A stretch of 64,000 bases of DNA, from NCBI RefSeq assembly GCF_024498075.1, contig NZ_JANHOF010000005.1, forward strand, positions 124,001 to 188,000, given 5' to 3'. Position 1 is the first letter of the stretch. Every line of letters starts with the position of its first letter. Both the position numbers and the translations under genes were made by a program. This DNA comes from Paenibacillus mendelii (lineage in GTDB: Bacteria > Bacillota > Bacilli > Paenibacillales > Paenibacillaceae). Below the pieces are notes generated by a model that was not told the origin of the DNA, searched no databases, and saw nothing but the letters and a program-made list of their open reading frames with translations. Shown in pieces: positions 8,947 to 16,760 of this stretch.

Positions 8947-9236
8947 GTATAGACATGCCTAGAAGGCACGCATCTTCTAACCGGTGAAAGTCCGGTCGCG
9001 GGAGGAGCAAGGTCCCCGCGTAGCTTGGATTTTTGCGTATGGCGAAATCCGGTTTTGAAATTCCCGTCGTGCTCCGTGGGAAATGTCCCGGAACACAAAC
9101 AATGCCCTACTACTTCCTGCTGGGAAGCGAAAGGGCCGAAATCTGCTTACTCGTTATCTGGAGCTTTGTTAACCTTTGGAGCCCGCGTGTACGGTGGTGT
9201 GAGAAGACGGGGGCTAGCCGCCTCCTCTTACTCGAT
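8947..9236 (+). mobile_element. Degenerate ORF-less group II intron remnant
   Basis: No protein is encoded. The left part holds CCGGTGAAAGTCCGG with flanking GC-rich stems, typical of the 5' domain I region of bacterial group II introns. The right part holds GAGCC..GTGTACGGTGGTGTGAGA followed by GACGGGGGCTAGCCGCC and CTTACTCGAT, matching the domain V/VI end and branch-point region. The tip of domain V appears shortened and the reverse transcriptase/maturase is absent, so it should be immobile and is probably not catalytic. Insertion straight after a terminator hairpin is the known habit of class C introns. The ends are approximate; the identification comes from memory of family sequence patterns. 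Confidence 0.65.
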
Positions 9237-9295
9237 CTTACTGTGGACATTGGATCGGGTATTCAAGGTGAGCAATCTTTCGGAGTATGTATACA

Positions 9296-9331
9296 CATTG
9301 TGTTGACAATGTCATGACAGATACTTATAAT
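9296..9331 (+). promoter_or_regulatory. Consensus sigma-A promoter with overlapping palindrome
   Basis: TTGACA (9303-9308), a 17-bp spacer and TATAAT (9326-9331) match consensus exactly. A perfect inverted repeat CATTGT-GTTG-ACAATG (9296-9311) overlaps the -35 box and is a good candidate operator, perhaps for the encoded ribbon-helix-helix protein itself. Confidence 0.85.
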
Positions 9332-9357
9332 GAGTGTAAGTTAAGGAGGATGTTGAG

Positions 9358-9765
9358 ATGGATACCAATTTGCACATACGACTATCGAAGGATCTAAAAG
9401 AGAGTTTTCAGCATGCCGCGAAGGAAAACAATAAAGATACCTCGTCCCTGGTGAGAGAATGGATTATTAGTTATGTGACTGAACATGAGAAGGCTAATGA
9501 AGCAACAGCGGCTGATCTCTACCTTGCCGGGTACGAGCTGCAGCAAGCATTCGGGGGAAGAGAACAGGTGAATAAGGAGTTAGCCAAGCAATTGCAGGAG
9601 CACTCCTTAACGAATCAGAAGGAATTTACCCAGCTCATCCTGTCTACCTACTTGGATCTAGACCTGACGATTCCATCGATTGTCTCGAAAACATCCCAGG
9701 GGTATGCTTTTTCGCAAATGTTCCTGCTTGGTTTATTGGGCGATAAACCGAAGGATGCCCGCTAG
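9358..9765 (+). CDS. Ribbon-helix-helix DNA-binding protein
   Basis: The product has 135 aa. Residues 1-44 look like a CopG/Arc-type ribbon-helix-helix: an N-terminal beta strand (NLHIRLSKDLKESF) followed by two helices with the SLVREWI signature. The remaining 90 residues are helical and not recognised. Such proteins bind palindromic operators as dimers. The start is certain: AAGGAGGA stands 7 nt before the ATG, behind a perfect promoter, and a terminator follows, making it a single-gene unit. No toxin partner is adjacent. It may autoregulate through the palindrome at its -35 box. Confidence 0.75.
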   Translation: MDTNLHIRLSKDLKESFQHAAKENNKDTSSLVREWIISYVTEHEKANEATAADLYLAGYELQQAFGGREQVNKELAKQLQEHSLTNQKEFTQLILSTYLDLDLTIPSIVSKTSQGYAFSQMFLLGLLGDKPKDAR

Positions 9766-9779
9766 TTAAGTTTCTATTT

Positions 9780-9805
9780 AACACGCCATGACTGGCGTGT
9801 TTTTT
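9780..9805 (+). terminator. Terminator of the ribbon-helix-helix gene
   Basis: The stem ACACGCCA/TGGCGTGT (9781-9788 with 9793-9800) has a TGAC loop and is followed by TTTTT. Confidence 0.9.
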
Positions 9806-10627
9806 ATGTATTCCGGCATCGAGACGTTCAGTGGACTTTCAGCCAGCATTAACTTCAACTTATCCTTCATTAAATTGGAATGGTATGGACAGGTTGCCGG
9901 CAATGACGTCATCGCCCGTCAGACGATACCTGCTCCAGCGCAATTTCTAGCCGAGCTGCAGCGGGCAGAGAACAAGGCAAGCACGGAAGCGTATTACAGC
10001 AGCACGGACGAGCTGGTGACGGATATTACAAAGGCGTATAAGGCTGCGATTCTTGCCTTCTACGAGGCAGGATGCCGCAGCCTGCAGCTGGACGATTGCA
10101 CCTGGGGAATGCTGTGCGACAAGAACTATTGGGAAGCGAGACAGCAGGAAGGCGTCCAAGTGACGGACATTGCACAGCTGTACGCCCGCGTCAATCAAGA
10201 AGCCATCGCAGATCTTCCCGATGACTTGATCTTGACTACCCATGTCTGCCGGGGAAACTATCACTCTACTTGGGCATCCTCGGGGGGCTATGAACCGGTA
10301 GCTGATACGCTGTTTGGCATCGATAACATTGACGGCTACTATCTGGAATTCGATACGGATCGCGCCGGGGATTTCGCTCCGTTGAGCGCTTTGAAGGACC
10401 AGCAGGTGGTATTGGGGCTCTTCTCTTCCAAAACGGGCGAGCTGGGGGATAAACAGGTCATCATCGACCGTATTAAGGAAGCCGCGCAGGTTGTGGATAT
10501 TAACCATATTTGCCTCAGTCCGCAGTGCGGATTCGCCTCTACGGAAGAGGGGGATCTTCTAACCGAAGAGCAGCAATGGAGCAAGCTGGTATTTATCAAA
10601 GAAATCGCCGATGAAATTTGGAAATAA
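9806..10627 (+). pseudogene. MetE-like (YxjG/YxjH type) methyltransferase, 5'-truncated
   Basis: The frame matches the C-terminal two thirds of single-domain cobalamin-independent methionine-synthase-like proteins of the YxjG/YxjH type. Homology starts near nt 9845 with the NDVIARQTIPAPAQF segment. All presumed zinc ligands are present: THVCRGN (His and Cys), YYLEFD (Glu) and SPQCGF (Cys). About 110 N-terminal residues, including the usual FRADHVGS-type start, are missing. The only ATGs upstream lie inside or next to the preceding terminator and have no ribosome binding site. I therefore call it a broken gene. The loss lies at the junction with the ribbon-helix-helix unit. Confidence 0.7.
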
Positions 10628-10671
10628 TCGTTTGTTAAAGGCAGATGAGTAGAGAGGCTTCATCCTGTATT

Positions 10672-11750
10672 CCCGTGCGGCAGTGACGCGCAGATGTAAG
10701 TCCGTTTTTCGGCCTTAGTGTGGTGGAATCCCTCCCACCCGCGAGCTCCGAAGGGCTTTAAGACCAGAAAACGGACTTATATGCGCCCGCGCCGCAGTGA
10801 CGCGCAGCTGTAAGTCCGTTTTTCGGCCTTAGCGTGATGGAACGACTGCCACGCGCAAGCCCCGAGGGGCTGTAAGACCAGAAAACGGACCTACAAGCGC
10901 CCGCGCTGCGGTGACGCGCAGATGTAAGTCCGTTTTTCGGCCTTAGCGTAGTGGAATCCCTGTCACGCGCAAGCCCCAAAGGGCTGTAAGAGTAGAAAAC
11001 GGACTTACAAGCGCCCGCGCTGCGGTGACGCGCAGCTGTGAGTCCGTTTTTCGGTCTTAGCGTGGTGGAGTCCCTGCCACGCGCAAGCCCCGAGGGGCTG
11101 TAAGACCAGAAAACGGACTTATAAGCGCCCGCGCTGCAGTGATGCGCAGCTGTAAGTCCGTTTTTCGGCCTTAGCGTGGTGGAATGACTGCCACGCGCAA
11201 GCCCCAAAGGGCTGTAAGACCAGAAAACGGACTTACAAGCGCGCGCGCCGCAGTGACGCGCAGCTGTAAGTCCGTTTTTCGGCCTTAGCGTGGTGGAATG
11301 ACTGCCACGCGCAAGCTCCAAAGGGCTGTAAGACCAGAAAACGGACTTACAAGCGCCCGCGCTGCGGTGACGCGTAGCTGTAAGTCCGTTTTTCGGTCTT
11401 AGCGTGGTGGAGTCCCTGCCACGCGCAAGCCCCGAGGGGCTGTAAGACCAGAAAACGGACTTACATGCGCCCGCGCCGCGGAGACGCGCAGCTGTAAGTC
11501 CGTTTTTCGGCCTTAGCGAGGTGGAGTCCCTCCCACCCGCGAGCTCCGAAGGGCTGTAAGACCAGAAAACGGACTTACATGCGCCCGCACCGCGGTGACG
11601 CGCAGCTGTAAGTCCGTTTTTCGGCCTTAGCGTGGTGGAGTCCCTGCCACGCGCAAGCTCCAATGGGCTGTAAGAGTAGAAAACGGACTTCCAAGCGCCC
11701 GCGTCACAGTGACGCGCAGCTGTAAGTCCGTTTTTCGGCCTTAACGCGGT
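10672..11750. repeat. 114-bp tandem repeat array, 9 full and 1 partial copies
   Basis: The motif TAAGTCCGTTTTTCGG recurs at 10697, 10811, 10925, 11039, 11153, 11267, 11381, 11495, 11609 and 11723, always exactly 114 bp apart. Each unit begins TGTAAGTCCGTTTT and carries the reverse complement AAAACGGACTTACA about 70 bp later, forming a long outer stem. Inside sit a GCGTGG/CCACGC hairpin and an AGCCCC/GGGGCT hairpin. Between units lies a GCTGCG/CGCAGC hairpin. Changes between copies often keep pairing, for example AGCTCC opposite GGGCT. The period is divisible by three, which creates a long spurious frame on the minus strand. The last copy breaks off near 11750. Function is unknown. Confidence 0.95.
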
Positions 11751-11996
11751 CGACCGGTCGAGGTTGTTCCAGGATATCCTTGGGCTCTACTTGCAGGATG
11801 AAGCCCAAGACAAAGGCGACTGCGAATGCTTTCGCAACGCACGCAGCTCCAATTGCATGGTGTCGCCACGTATGACAGCGGTCGATCACATACTTTTCCG
11901 GAATCAAGCTTCCTGCTCCGCTCAATGGTGCTATCGAACGTTCAAGGAATCTATGTAGCGCTTGGGTGATCAAGCGTTATTCGCCGCTGTATCGGA
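11751..11996. other. Unassigned stretch between repeat array and deoR
   Basis: About 245 bp show no recognisable gene. Both strands hold short open frames without ribosome binding sites, and no known family was seen. A weak hairpin CGCTTG/CAAGCG (11959-11964 with 11971-11976) is present without a clear T tract. The stretch may be a remnant. Confidence 0.4.
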
Positions 11997-12767
11997 TTAG
12001 CTTCCGCTTTCGGTCGTGATTAACGTGATCTTTCGTGTTTGCAGAATGTCGACAAACAGCGGCGCAGGCGTCTTATCGGTCACCACCGTGGATATAGGGC
12101 TGAAATCCGATATTTGGAACAGGATCTCCGAATGGTTGAACTTACTATGGTCCACGACAATAATCGGCTCTCTCGTCGAGTTAATCATCGCCTTGCGGAT
12201 CGCGGCTTCGTCCGCCGTTAAGTCCCGTAAACCTTCTACGATAATGCCTTTTGGCGAAATGAAAGCTTTGGATGTTTTGAGATTGCTGATGAACGTTTCT
12301 CCCAGCGGTCCATTGAAGGAGTTCGTCGAGGGATTATATAGACCCGGGATGGCATACAGCCTAATTCCAGGAGCTTGTTTTAATAGATTAATGATGGGCA
12401 GCGAATTCGTGATGACTGTGATGTTCAGCTCAGGGTTCAAATGGGAGGCCAACACGATGCATGTCGCACTGGAATCGAGAAATATCGTATCGCCAGGCAC
12501 GATTAGCTCAGCTGCTCGCTTGGTAATCGATATCTTCGCATCAAGCAGAGGCGTGCTGGGCAGAACAGATTCAACTTGAGGGCTCTTGTCAATAATGGCT
12601 GCGCCCCCATGCAGGCGTTCGATCTTCTCCTCGCTTTCCAGAAAGTCCAGATCACTGCGGATCGTGACTTCTGAAACTTGAAAAACTTCTTTAAGCTCCG
12701 AGATCTTGACGGTCTTCTTATCGAAAATAAATTGAAAAATCTCCTGCCGCCTCTGGTACGTTTTCAT
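11997..12767 (-). CDS. DeoR family sugar-responsive repressor
   Basis: The product has 256 aa, typical of the family. The N-terminal winged helix-turn-helix (ISELKEVFQVSEVTIRSDLD, then FLESEEKIERLHGGA) is followed by a DeoRC sensor domain related to ribose-5-phosphate isomerase. That domain contains DTIFLDSSATC and a late VVDHSKF, which help bind a phosphorylated sugar. The ATG at 12767 follows AAGAGGTGTCC. It diverges from the large sugar operon and most likely represses it and itself through the TTTCG/CGAAA sites in the shared gap, releasing them when a sugar phosphate appears. The exact effector is not shown by the sequence. Confidence 0.88.
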   Translation of the reverse strand: MKTYQRRQEIFQFIFDKKTVKISELKEVFQVSEVTIRSDLDFLESEEKIERLHGGAAIIDKSPQVESVLPSTPLLDAKISITKRAAELIVPGDTIFLDSSATCIVLASHLNPELNITVITNSLPIINLLKQAPGIRLYAIPGLYNPSTNSFNGPLGETFISNLKTSKAFISPKGIIVEGLRDLTADEAAIRKAMINSTREPIIVVDHSKFNHSEILFQISDFSPISTVVTDKTPAPLFVDILQTRKITLITTESGS

Positions 12768-12880
12768 ACGGACACCTCTTTTACTTATTGAAAGCTAGAA
12801 GCAAGTTATGTGATACAACCGAAGTTATCGCAAGTTGTCATTTTCATATTGTAGCATAGGCAAATGAAAAAATAAATAAA

Positions 12881-13054
12881 TTCGAAAGTCCAAACGAAAG
12901 AAAAACTTATATAAAAAAAATTTTTCGTAATTCCGAAAACAATATTTACGAAAATTGGTTTTGTTGTTATTATCTTTAGTGTGGATTACCAGAATCATCC
13001 TTTTAAAGGAAAGGTAAGCTTTCGAATGGTTTACTTTCGAAAGTTAAGCGAAAG
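12881..13054. promoter_or_regulatory. Promoter and repeated CGAAA operator sites between deoR and the sugar operon
   Basis: The 305-bp divergent gap contains many TTTCG/CGAAA half-sites. They include TTTTCG-N6-CGAAAA (12922-12939), the perfect palindrome ACTTTCGAAAGT (13033-13044), CTTTCGAA (13019-13026) and single CGAAAG at 12883, 12895 and 13049. A likely rightward promoter is TTTACG (12945-12950), 17 bp, TATTAT (12968-12973). DeoR/GlpR-type repressors bind repeated CGAAA-containing sites, so these are probably the operators of the adjacent DeoR protein. Confidence 0.65.
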
Positions 13055-13072
13055 AGGTGACAAAATGGGGTA

Positions 13073-13804
13073 ATGGAGGATTACTTGAATGCCGTCGTAT
13101 CGCAGCTGCATCAGATGTACCGCACCCAAAGCGATGCGATGGAGAAAACGGCCAAATTATTAGCCGAAACGATCAGCCTTAATCAATCGATCTATATATT
13201 CGGCTGCTCCCATTCCAGTATTATGGCACAGGAAATGTTTTATCGAGCCGGAGGCTTCGCGCTGATCAATCCGATCTTCGCTCCGGGACTTACACTGGAA
13301 ACTCCGCCTGTCTCACGAACGACGAGATTCGAGAGGATATCCGGTATCGCAGAAGCGGTACTAAGCGAATCACCGATCAAGCCTGGGGATGTATTGATTC
13401 TATGCTCCATATCCGGCCGAAACATCGTACCCATCGAGATGGCCGAATATGCAAGACGAACCGGCATCATTTCGGTAGCGCTTACAAGCGTGGCCTACGC
13501 CGAATCTGTGGAAAGCAGACATTCTAGCGGGAAGCGCCTGCACGAGCTAACCGATCTTGTATTGGATTGCTGTTCGGTGCCGGGAGATGCTGTTCTTGAA
13601 ATCGAAGGCTTGCCTGTGAAGACCGCTGCAACCTCGACCATAACGAGCCTTGCACTGCTTCATCCGGTCATGGCTCGAACGATCGAGCTGTTGATCGAAG
13701 CCGGCCATGCGGCGCCCGTATTTATGAGCGCCAATGTCGATCAGGGTGATCGGCACAACGCGCGATTGCTAAGCGAGTATCGGGATCAGATCCATTATAT
13801 GTGA
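13073..13804 (+). CDS. Sugar isomerase (SIS) domain protein, first copy
   Basis: The product has 243 aa. It is an SIS-fold protein of the SIS_2/UPF0309 kind: IYIFGCSHSSIMAQEMFYRA is the first nucleotide-like loop, and DVLILCSISGRNIVPIEMAE is the serine-rich phosphosugar-binding segment. Members bind or isomerise phosphorylated sugars in the cytoplasm. It shares the GG-FALINP / GG-LALLKH and HxSGKRL landmarks with the next gene, so the two are tandem paralogues. The ATG at 13073 lies 14 nt after GAGGTGAC; a two-codon frame ATG-GGG-TAA (13065-13073) sits between and shares the A of the real ATG. First gene of the DeoR-controlled operon. Confidence 0.85.
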   Translation: MEDYLNAVVSQLHQMYRTQSDAMEKTAKLLAETISLNQSIYIFGCSHSSIMAQEMFYRAGGFALINPIFAPGLTLETPPVSRTTRFERISGIAEAVLSESPIKPGDVLILCSISGRNIVPIEMAEYARRTGIISVALTSVAYAESVESRHSSGKRLHELTDLVLDCCSVPGDAVLEIEGLPVKTAATSTITSLALLHPVMARTIELLIEAGHAAPVFMSANVDQGDRHNARLLSEYRDQIHYM

Positions 13805-13859
13805 ATGAGGCAACGAAGTAATTATCTATGTTAATCAGAAGGGTTGATCCATTATATGT
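13789..13859 (+). repeat. 14-bp direct repeat at the SIS gene junction
   Basis: GATCCATTATATGT occurs at 13789-13802, ending the first SIS gene, and again at 13846-13859, around the start of the second. The copies are 57 bp apart. This may mark the duplication that created the tandem pair. Confidence 0.8.
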
Positions 13860-14557
13860 TATCTAACGAATTATTAGTTGTTTACCGGGAATTGCTCGAT
13901 TCAATTGAACAGAAGCAGCTGCCTACGATCAACAAGGTTGCCGAAATTGCGGCTCAATCCGTGGCCGGCGGAGGCTCCGTATACATCCATGACCGGGGTC
14001 ATCTGCTCAATTACGAATTGTTTAACCGATCCGGAGGCTTGGCATTACTGAAGCATTTACATTTAGCGGCAGCGACTGGTGAAGGGATACAAGGTGAGCT
14101 GGACGCGGCGGCGGCTACGATCCCGGCATCATCCATGCGCAAAGGCGATATTCTCATTCTTGGTTCCGTCTCCGGCCGGGCTGCTTCCGTTGTGGAGCTG
14201 GCACAGCAAGCCCGTAATCATGGGATGGTTACCATCGCACTTACCGCACTGGACTACACGTCGCAGATACCGTCCTTACATCCAAGCGGCAAGCGATTGT
14301 TCGAGGTATGCGAGCATGTTCTGGACATCATGACACTCAAGGGCGATGCGGCGCTCGATGCGGAAGGCATGGAGGAGCGGATATTGCCGACTTCCGGCTT
14401 TACTTCTGCTGTTGTCGGGTGGTGCTTTATCGCCCAATTGATCGAGAATATGCTGGCTAAGGGACTTGTACCGTCTGTATATAGAAGTGTGAGCATGCCG
14501 GGCGGGATGGAGCAGATCGAGGCAACGAACAAGCGGCATAAAGAACTGGGATATTAA
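13856..14557 (+). CDS. Sugar isomerase (SIS) domain protein, second copy
   Basis: The product has 233 aa from the ATG at 13856; an in-frame TTG at 13844 would add MIHY but sits right on the AGAAGGG site. It has the same SIS fold as the preceding gene: SVYIHDRGHLLNYELFNRSG and DILILGSVSGRAASVVELAQ. The first loop differs (HDRGH instead of GCSHSS), so the two may have different ligands or form a heteromer. Together with the downstream kinase it points to amino-sugar or other phosphosugar handling. Enzymatic activity is not shown by the sequence. Confidence 0.83.
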   Translation: MLSNELLVVYRELLDSIEQKQLPTINKVAEIAAQSVAGGGSVYIHDRGHLLNYELFNRSGGLALLKHLHLAAATGEGIQGELDAAAATIPASSMRKGDILILGSVSGRAASVVELAQQARNHGMVTIALTALDYTSQIPSLHPSGKRLFEVCEHVLDIMTLKGDAALDAEGMEERILPTSGFTSAVVGWCFIAQLIENMLAKGLVPSVYRSVSMPGGMEQIEATNKRHKELGY

Positions 14558-14571
14558 TTGGAGGTATTTCC

Positions 14572-15594
14572 TTGTCGCAAATTATGATGAGTATTGATAG
14601 TGGCGGCAGCAAAACGATTTGTCTGCTGCAGACCACGGAAGGCGAATTATTGGGGTGGGGCCTTGGCGGGCCTACCCATCATCTGTCGTCAGAAAATGCT
14701 TCTCATTCGTTCATACACGCGATCAAGATGGCCATGGAAGGCGGCGGTGTGTCCGGCTCCCATATTTCGCTTGTTTCGTATTCGCAGCTCGGTCAATTTG
14801 AAGCGCTTCAGTCGGCACTTGAACAAAGTCAGGTTGGAGCGGATTCCATTTATTTGGACGATCCCACAGTCGCGCTGGTGGGAGCGCTGTGCAGTGAATG
14901 GGGTGTTGTAGCATTAAGCGGTACCGGATCGTTCGTCTATGCAAGGAACCGTGAAGGCCAGACGATGCTGGTAGGCGGTTTGGGAGATCTGCTCGGCGAT
15001 GATGGAAGCGGTTACGAGATTGGGCTCAGCGGCTTGCGGGCGGCACTCCGTTATGTGGAGGGTTGGGAAGAAGAGACAATGCTCGCTGACGCGATTTGCA
15101 AGGAGTGGGGCATATCCGAGTTTCATAAGAATGCCCCCTTCATGAATCCCGTTTCCCGTACGATTGCGGACAATACGTTTCAATACATGCCGGACAGTTA
15201 TCGGCATCGGATCGCTAATCTGAGCCGTATTGTCGCTAAATGTGCACGCGAAGGCGATTCCATCTCTCTTGCGATTATTCAACAAGCGGGCAAGAAGCTG
15301 GGCTGTCAGGTTGCTGCAATATGCGATCAGATGGATATGGGCCGCGAACCTATTCCAATTGGGTATGCGGGAGGCTGCTGGCGGATCGGCGATATCCTGA
15401 TTGAACCGTTCCAAGCCACTTTGAAGCTGAAGATGAAGAAAAGCTTCCATTTAACGCCGCAAGCGCTTGAACCGGCCTTCGGTGTATTTCTCGGTACATT
15501 AAGACATATGGGCGTAAGCTGGGATGGGGAATTAATATCGCGGTTAAAGCGCGATAACGATTTCGTTAAGAAAGCAATAACCAATGCAAGCTGA
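14572..15594 (+). CDS. BadF/BcrA family kinase, N-acetylglucosamine kinase-like
   Basis: The product has 340 aa. The N-terminus MSIDSGGSKTICLLQTTEGE is the first ATP phosphate loop of the ASKHA superfamily. VALSGTGSFVYARNREGQ is the second phosphate loop, followed by GGLGDLLGDDGSGYEIG, characteristic of the BadF/BadG group that includes N-acetylglucosamine kinases. It probably phosphorylates an imported sugar in the cytoplasm. The TTG start is chosen because GGAGGT stands 6 nt upstream. It follows the SIS pair after 14 bp and precedes the transporter ATPase. Substrate identity is inference. Confidence 0.85.
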   Translation: MSQIMMSIDSGGSKTICLLQTTEGELLGWGLGGPTHHLSSENASHSFIHAIKMAMEGGGVSGSHISLVSYSQLGQFEALQSALEQSQVGADSIYLDDPTVALVGALCSEWGVVALSGTGSFVYARNREGQTMLVGGLGDLLGDDGSGYEIGLSGLRAALRYVEGWEEETMLADAICKEWGISEFHKNAPFMNPVSRTIADNTFQYMPDSYRHRIANLSRIVAKCAREGDSISLAIIQQAGKKLGCQVAAICDQMDMGREPIPIGYAGGCWRIGDILIEPFQATLKLKMKKSFHLTPQALEPAFGVFLGTLRHMGVSWDGELISRLKRDNDFVKKAITNAS

Positions 15595-15629
15595 AGATGA
15601 GGTCATTACGTGTTGGAGGCTCCTGAACT

Positions 15630-16760
15630 ATGGGGAATGTCAAATTTCATCATGTGTATAAATATTACAAAGGTGAACCGATCCCATCGGTAAATGACTT
15701 CCACTTGGACGTTGCCGACGGTGAGTTTCTAGTGCTGGTCGGGCCTTCCGGGTGCGGCAAGTCAACTACGCTGCGTATGTTGGCAGGGCTCGAGGATGTG
15801 TCGCAAGGGGATATCTACATCGATGGGAAGTTTACCAATTTCGTCTCCCCGAAGGATCGGGATATTGCGATGGTATTTCAGAATTATGCATTATATCCGA
15901 ATCTGTCGGTACATGAGAATATGGCTCTGGGCTTGCAGCTGCGCAAGGTGGCTAAGCATGACGTAGAGCTGAGAGTGAACCGGGCTGCGAAGATGCTGGA
16001 AATCTCCCATTTGCTCAGCAAGAAGCCGAATCAGCTGTCCGGGGGACAGAAGCAGCGGGTTGCGCTGGGAAGAGCACTCGTTCGTGAGCCGAAAGCTTTC
16101 TTGATGGATGAACCGTTGTCCAATCTGGATGCGAAGCTGCGGACTCAGACACGGACGGAAATCATCAAGATGCATGGCCAGCTGCAGACGACATTCGTCT
16201 ATGTCACCCATGATCAGACGGAGGCCATGACGATGGGAACACGTATTGTCGTCATGAAGGATGGAAGAATCCAACAGGTCGCTCCACCGCAGCAGCTGTA
16301 CGACGAGCCCCGGAATCTCTTCGTTGCCGGGTTTATCGGAACGCCGCAGATGAATTTTCTGCAGGGGGCAGTCGTCAGGCAGGACGGAGTCTATTATTTC
16401 GAGACGAAGAGGCTTAAGCTGCGGATTCCGGAAACGTACAGCGTCCGCTTCGAAGCTTCGGGAGCCAATCTGCGGCAGATCGTTCTTGGGCTGCGTCCCG
16501 AGCATGTCGCATGCGGGAACGATGCACCTGAAGCATGGGCAGATTGGCAGGCTGCTGCAATCGTCGATATGAAGGAGCCGATGGGATCCGATACGTTTCT
16601 GTATACGAAGGTCGGCGAAGAGACGCTGATTGCCCGGACAGACGCCCATACACCGATAAGGGTAGGGGACTCCATCTTGCTGGCGCTGCAAATGAACAAA
16701 GCCCACTTCTTTGATTTGGAGAGCGGCGTATCATTAAGCATTCCGGGGGATCGGGCATGA
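15630..16760 (+). CDS. Sugar ABC transporter ATPase (MsmK/UgpC type)
   Basis: The product has 376 aa. Walker A GPSGCGKST (about residues 37-45), Q-loop MVFQNYALYPNLSV, signature LSGGQKQRVALGRAL (about 136-150), Walker B LMDEPLSNLD and the switch histidine in YVTHDQTEAMT are all present. The C-terminal 130 residues form the MOI/TOBE domain with LRPEHV. This is the multi-sugar importer ATPase class that docks onto several permease pairs. It is the only such ATPase in the window, although four permease pairs are present. Its stop overlaps the next ATG by 4 nt. Confidence 0.93.
   Translation: MGNVKFHHVYKYYKGEPIPSVNDFHLDVADGEFLVLVGPSGCGKSTTLRMLAGLEDVSQGDIYIDGKFTNFVSPKDRDIAMVFQNYALYPNLSVHENMALGLQLRKVAKHDVELRVNRAAKMLEISHLLSKKPNQLSGGQKQRVALGRALVREPKAFLMDEPLSNLDAKLRTQTRTEIIKMHGQLQTTFVYVTHDQTEAMTMGTRIVVMKDGRIQQVAPPQQLYDEPRNLFVAGFIGTPQMNFLQGAVVRQDGVYYFETKRLKLRIPETYSVRFEASGANLRQIVLGLRPEHVACGNDAPEAWADWQAAAIVDMKEPMGSDTFLYTKVGEETLIARTDAHTPIRVGDSILLALQMNKAHFFDLESGVSLSIPGDRA

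Noticed and set aside
9025-9317. Two overlapping 93-94 residue plus-strand frames
   Set aside because: They cover the group II intron remnant and the next promoter; no coding features.
10758-11663. 301-residue open frame on the minus strand
   Set aside because: It lies wholly in the 114-bp array; the period is 38 codons, so the frame simply repeats. No ribosome binding site and no protein-like composition.
10672-11750. CRISPR array
   Set aside because: Units are 114 bp and nearly identical throughout, with no unique spacers and no cas genes.
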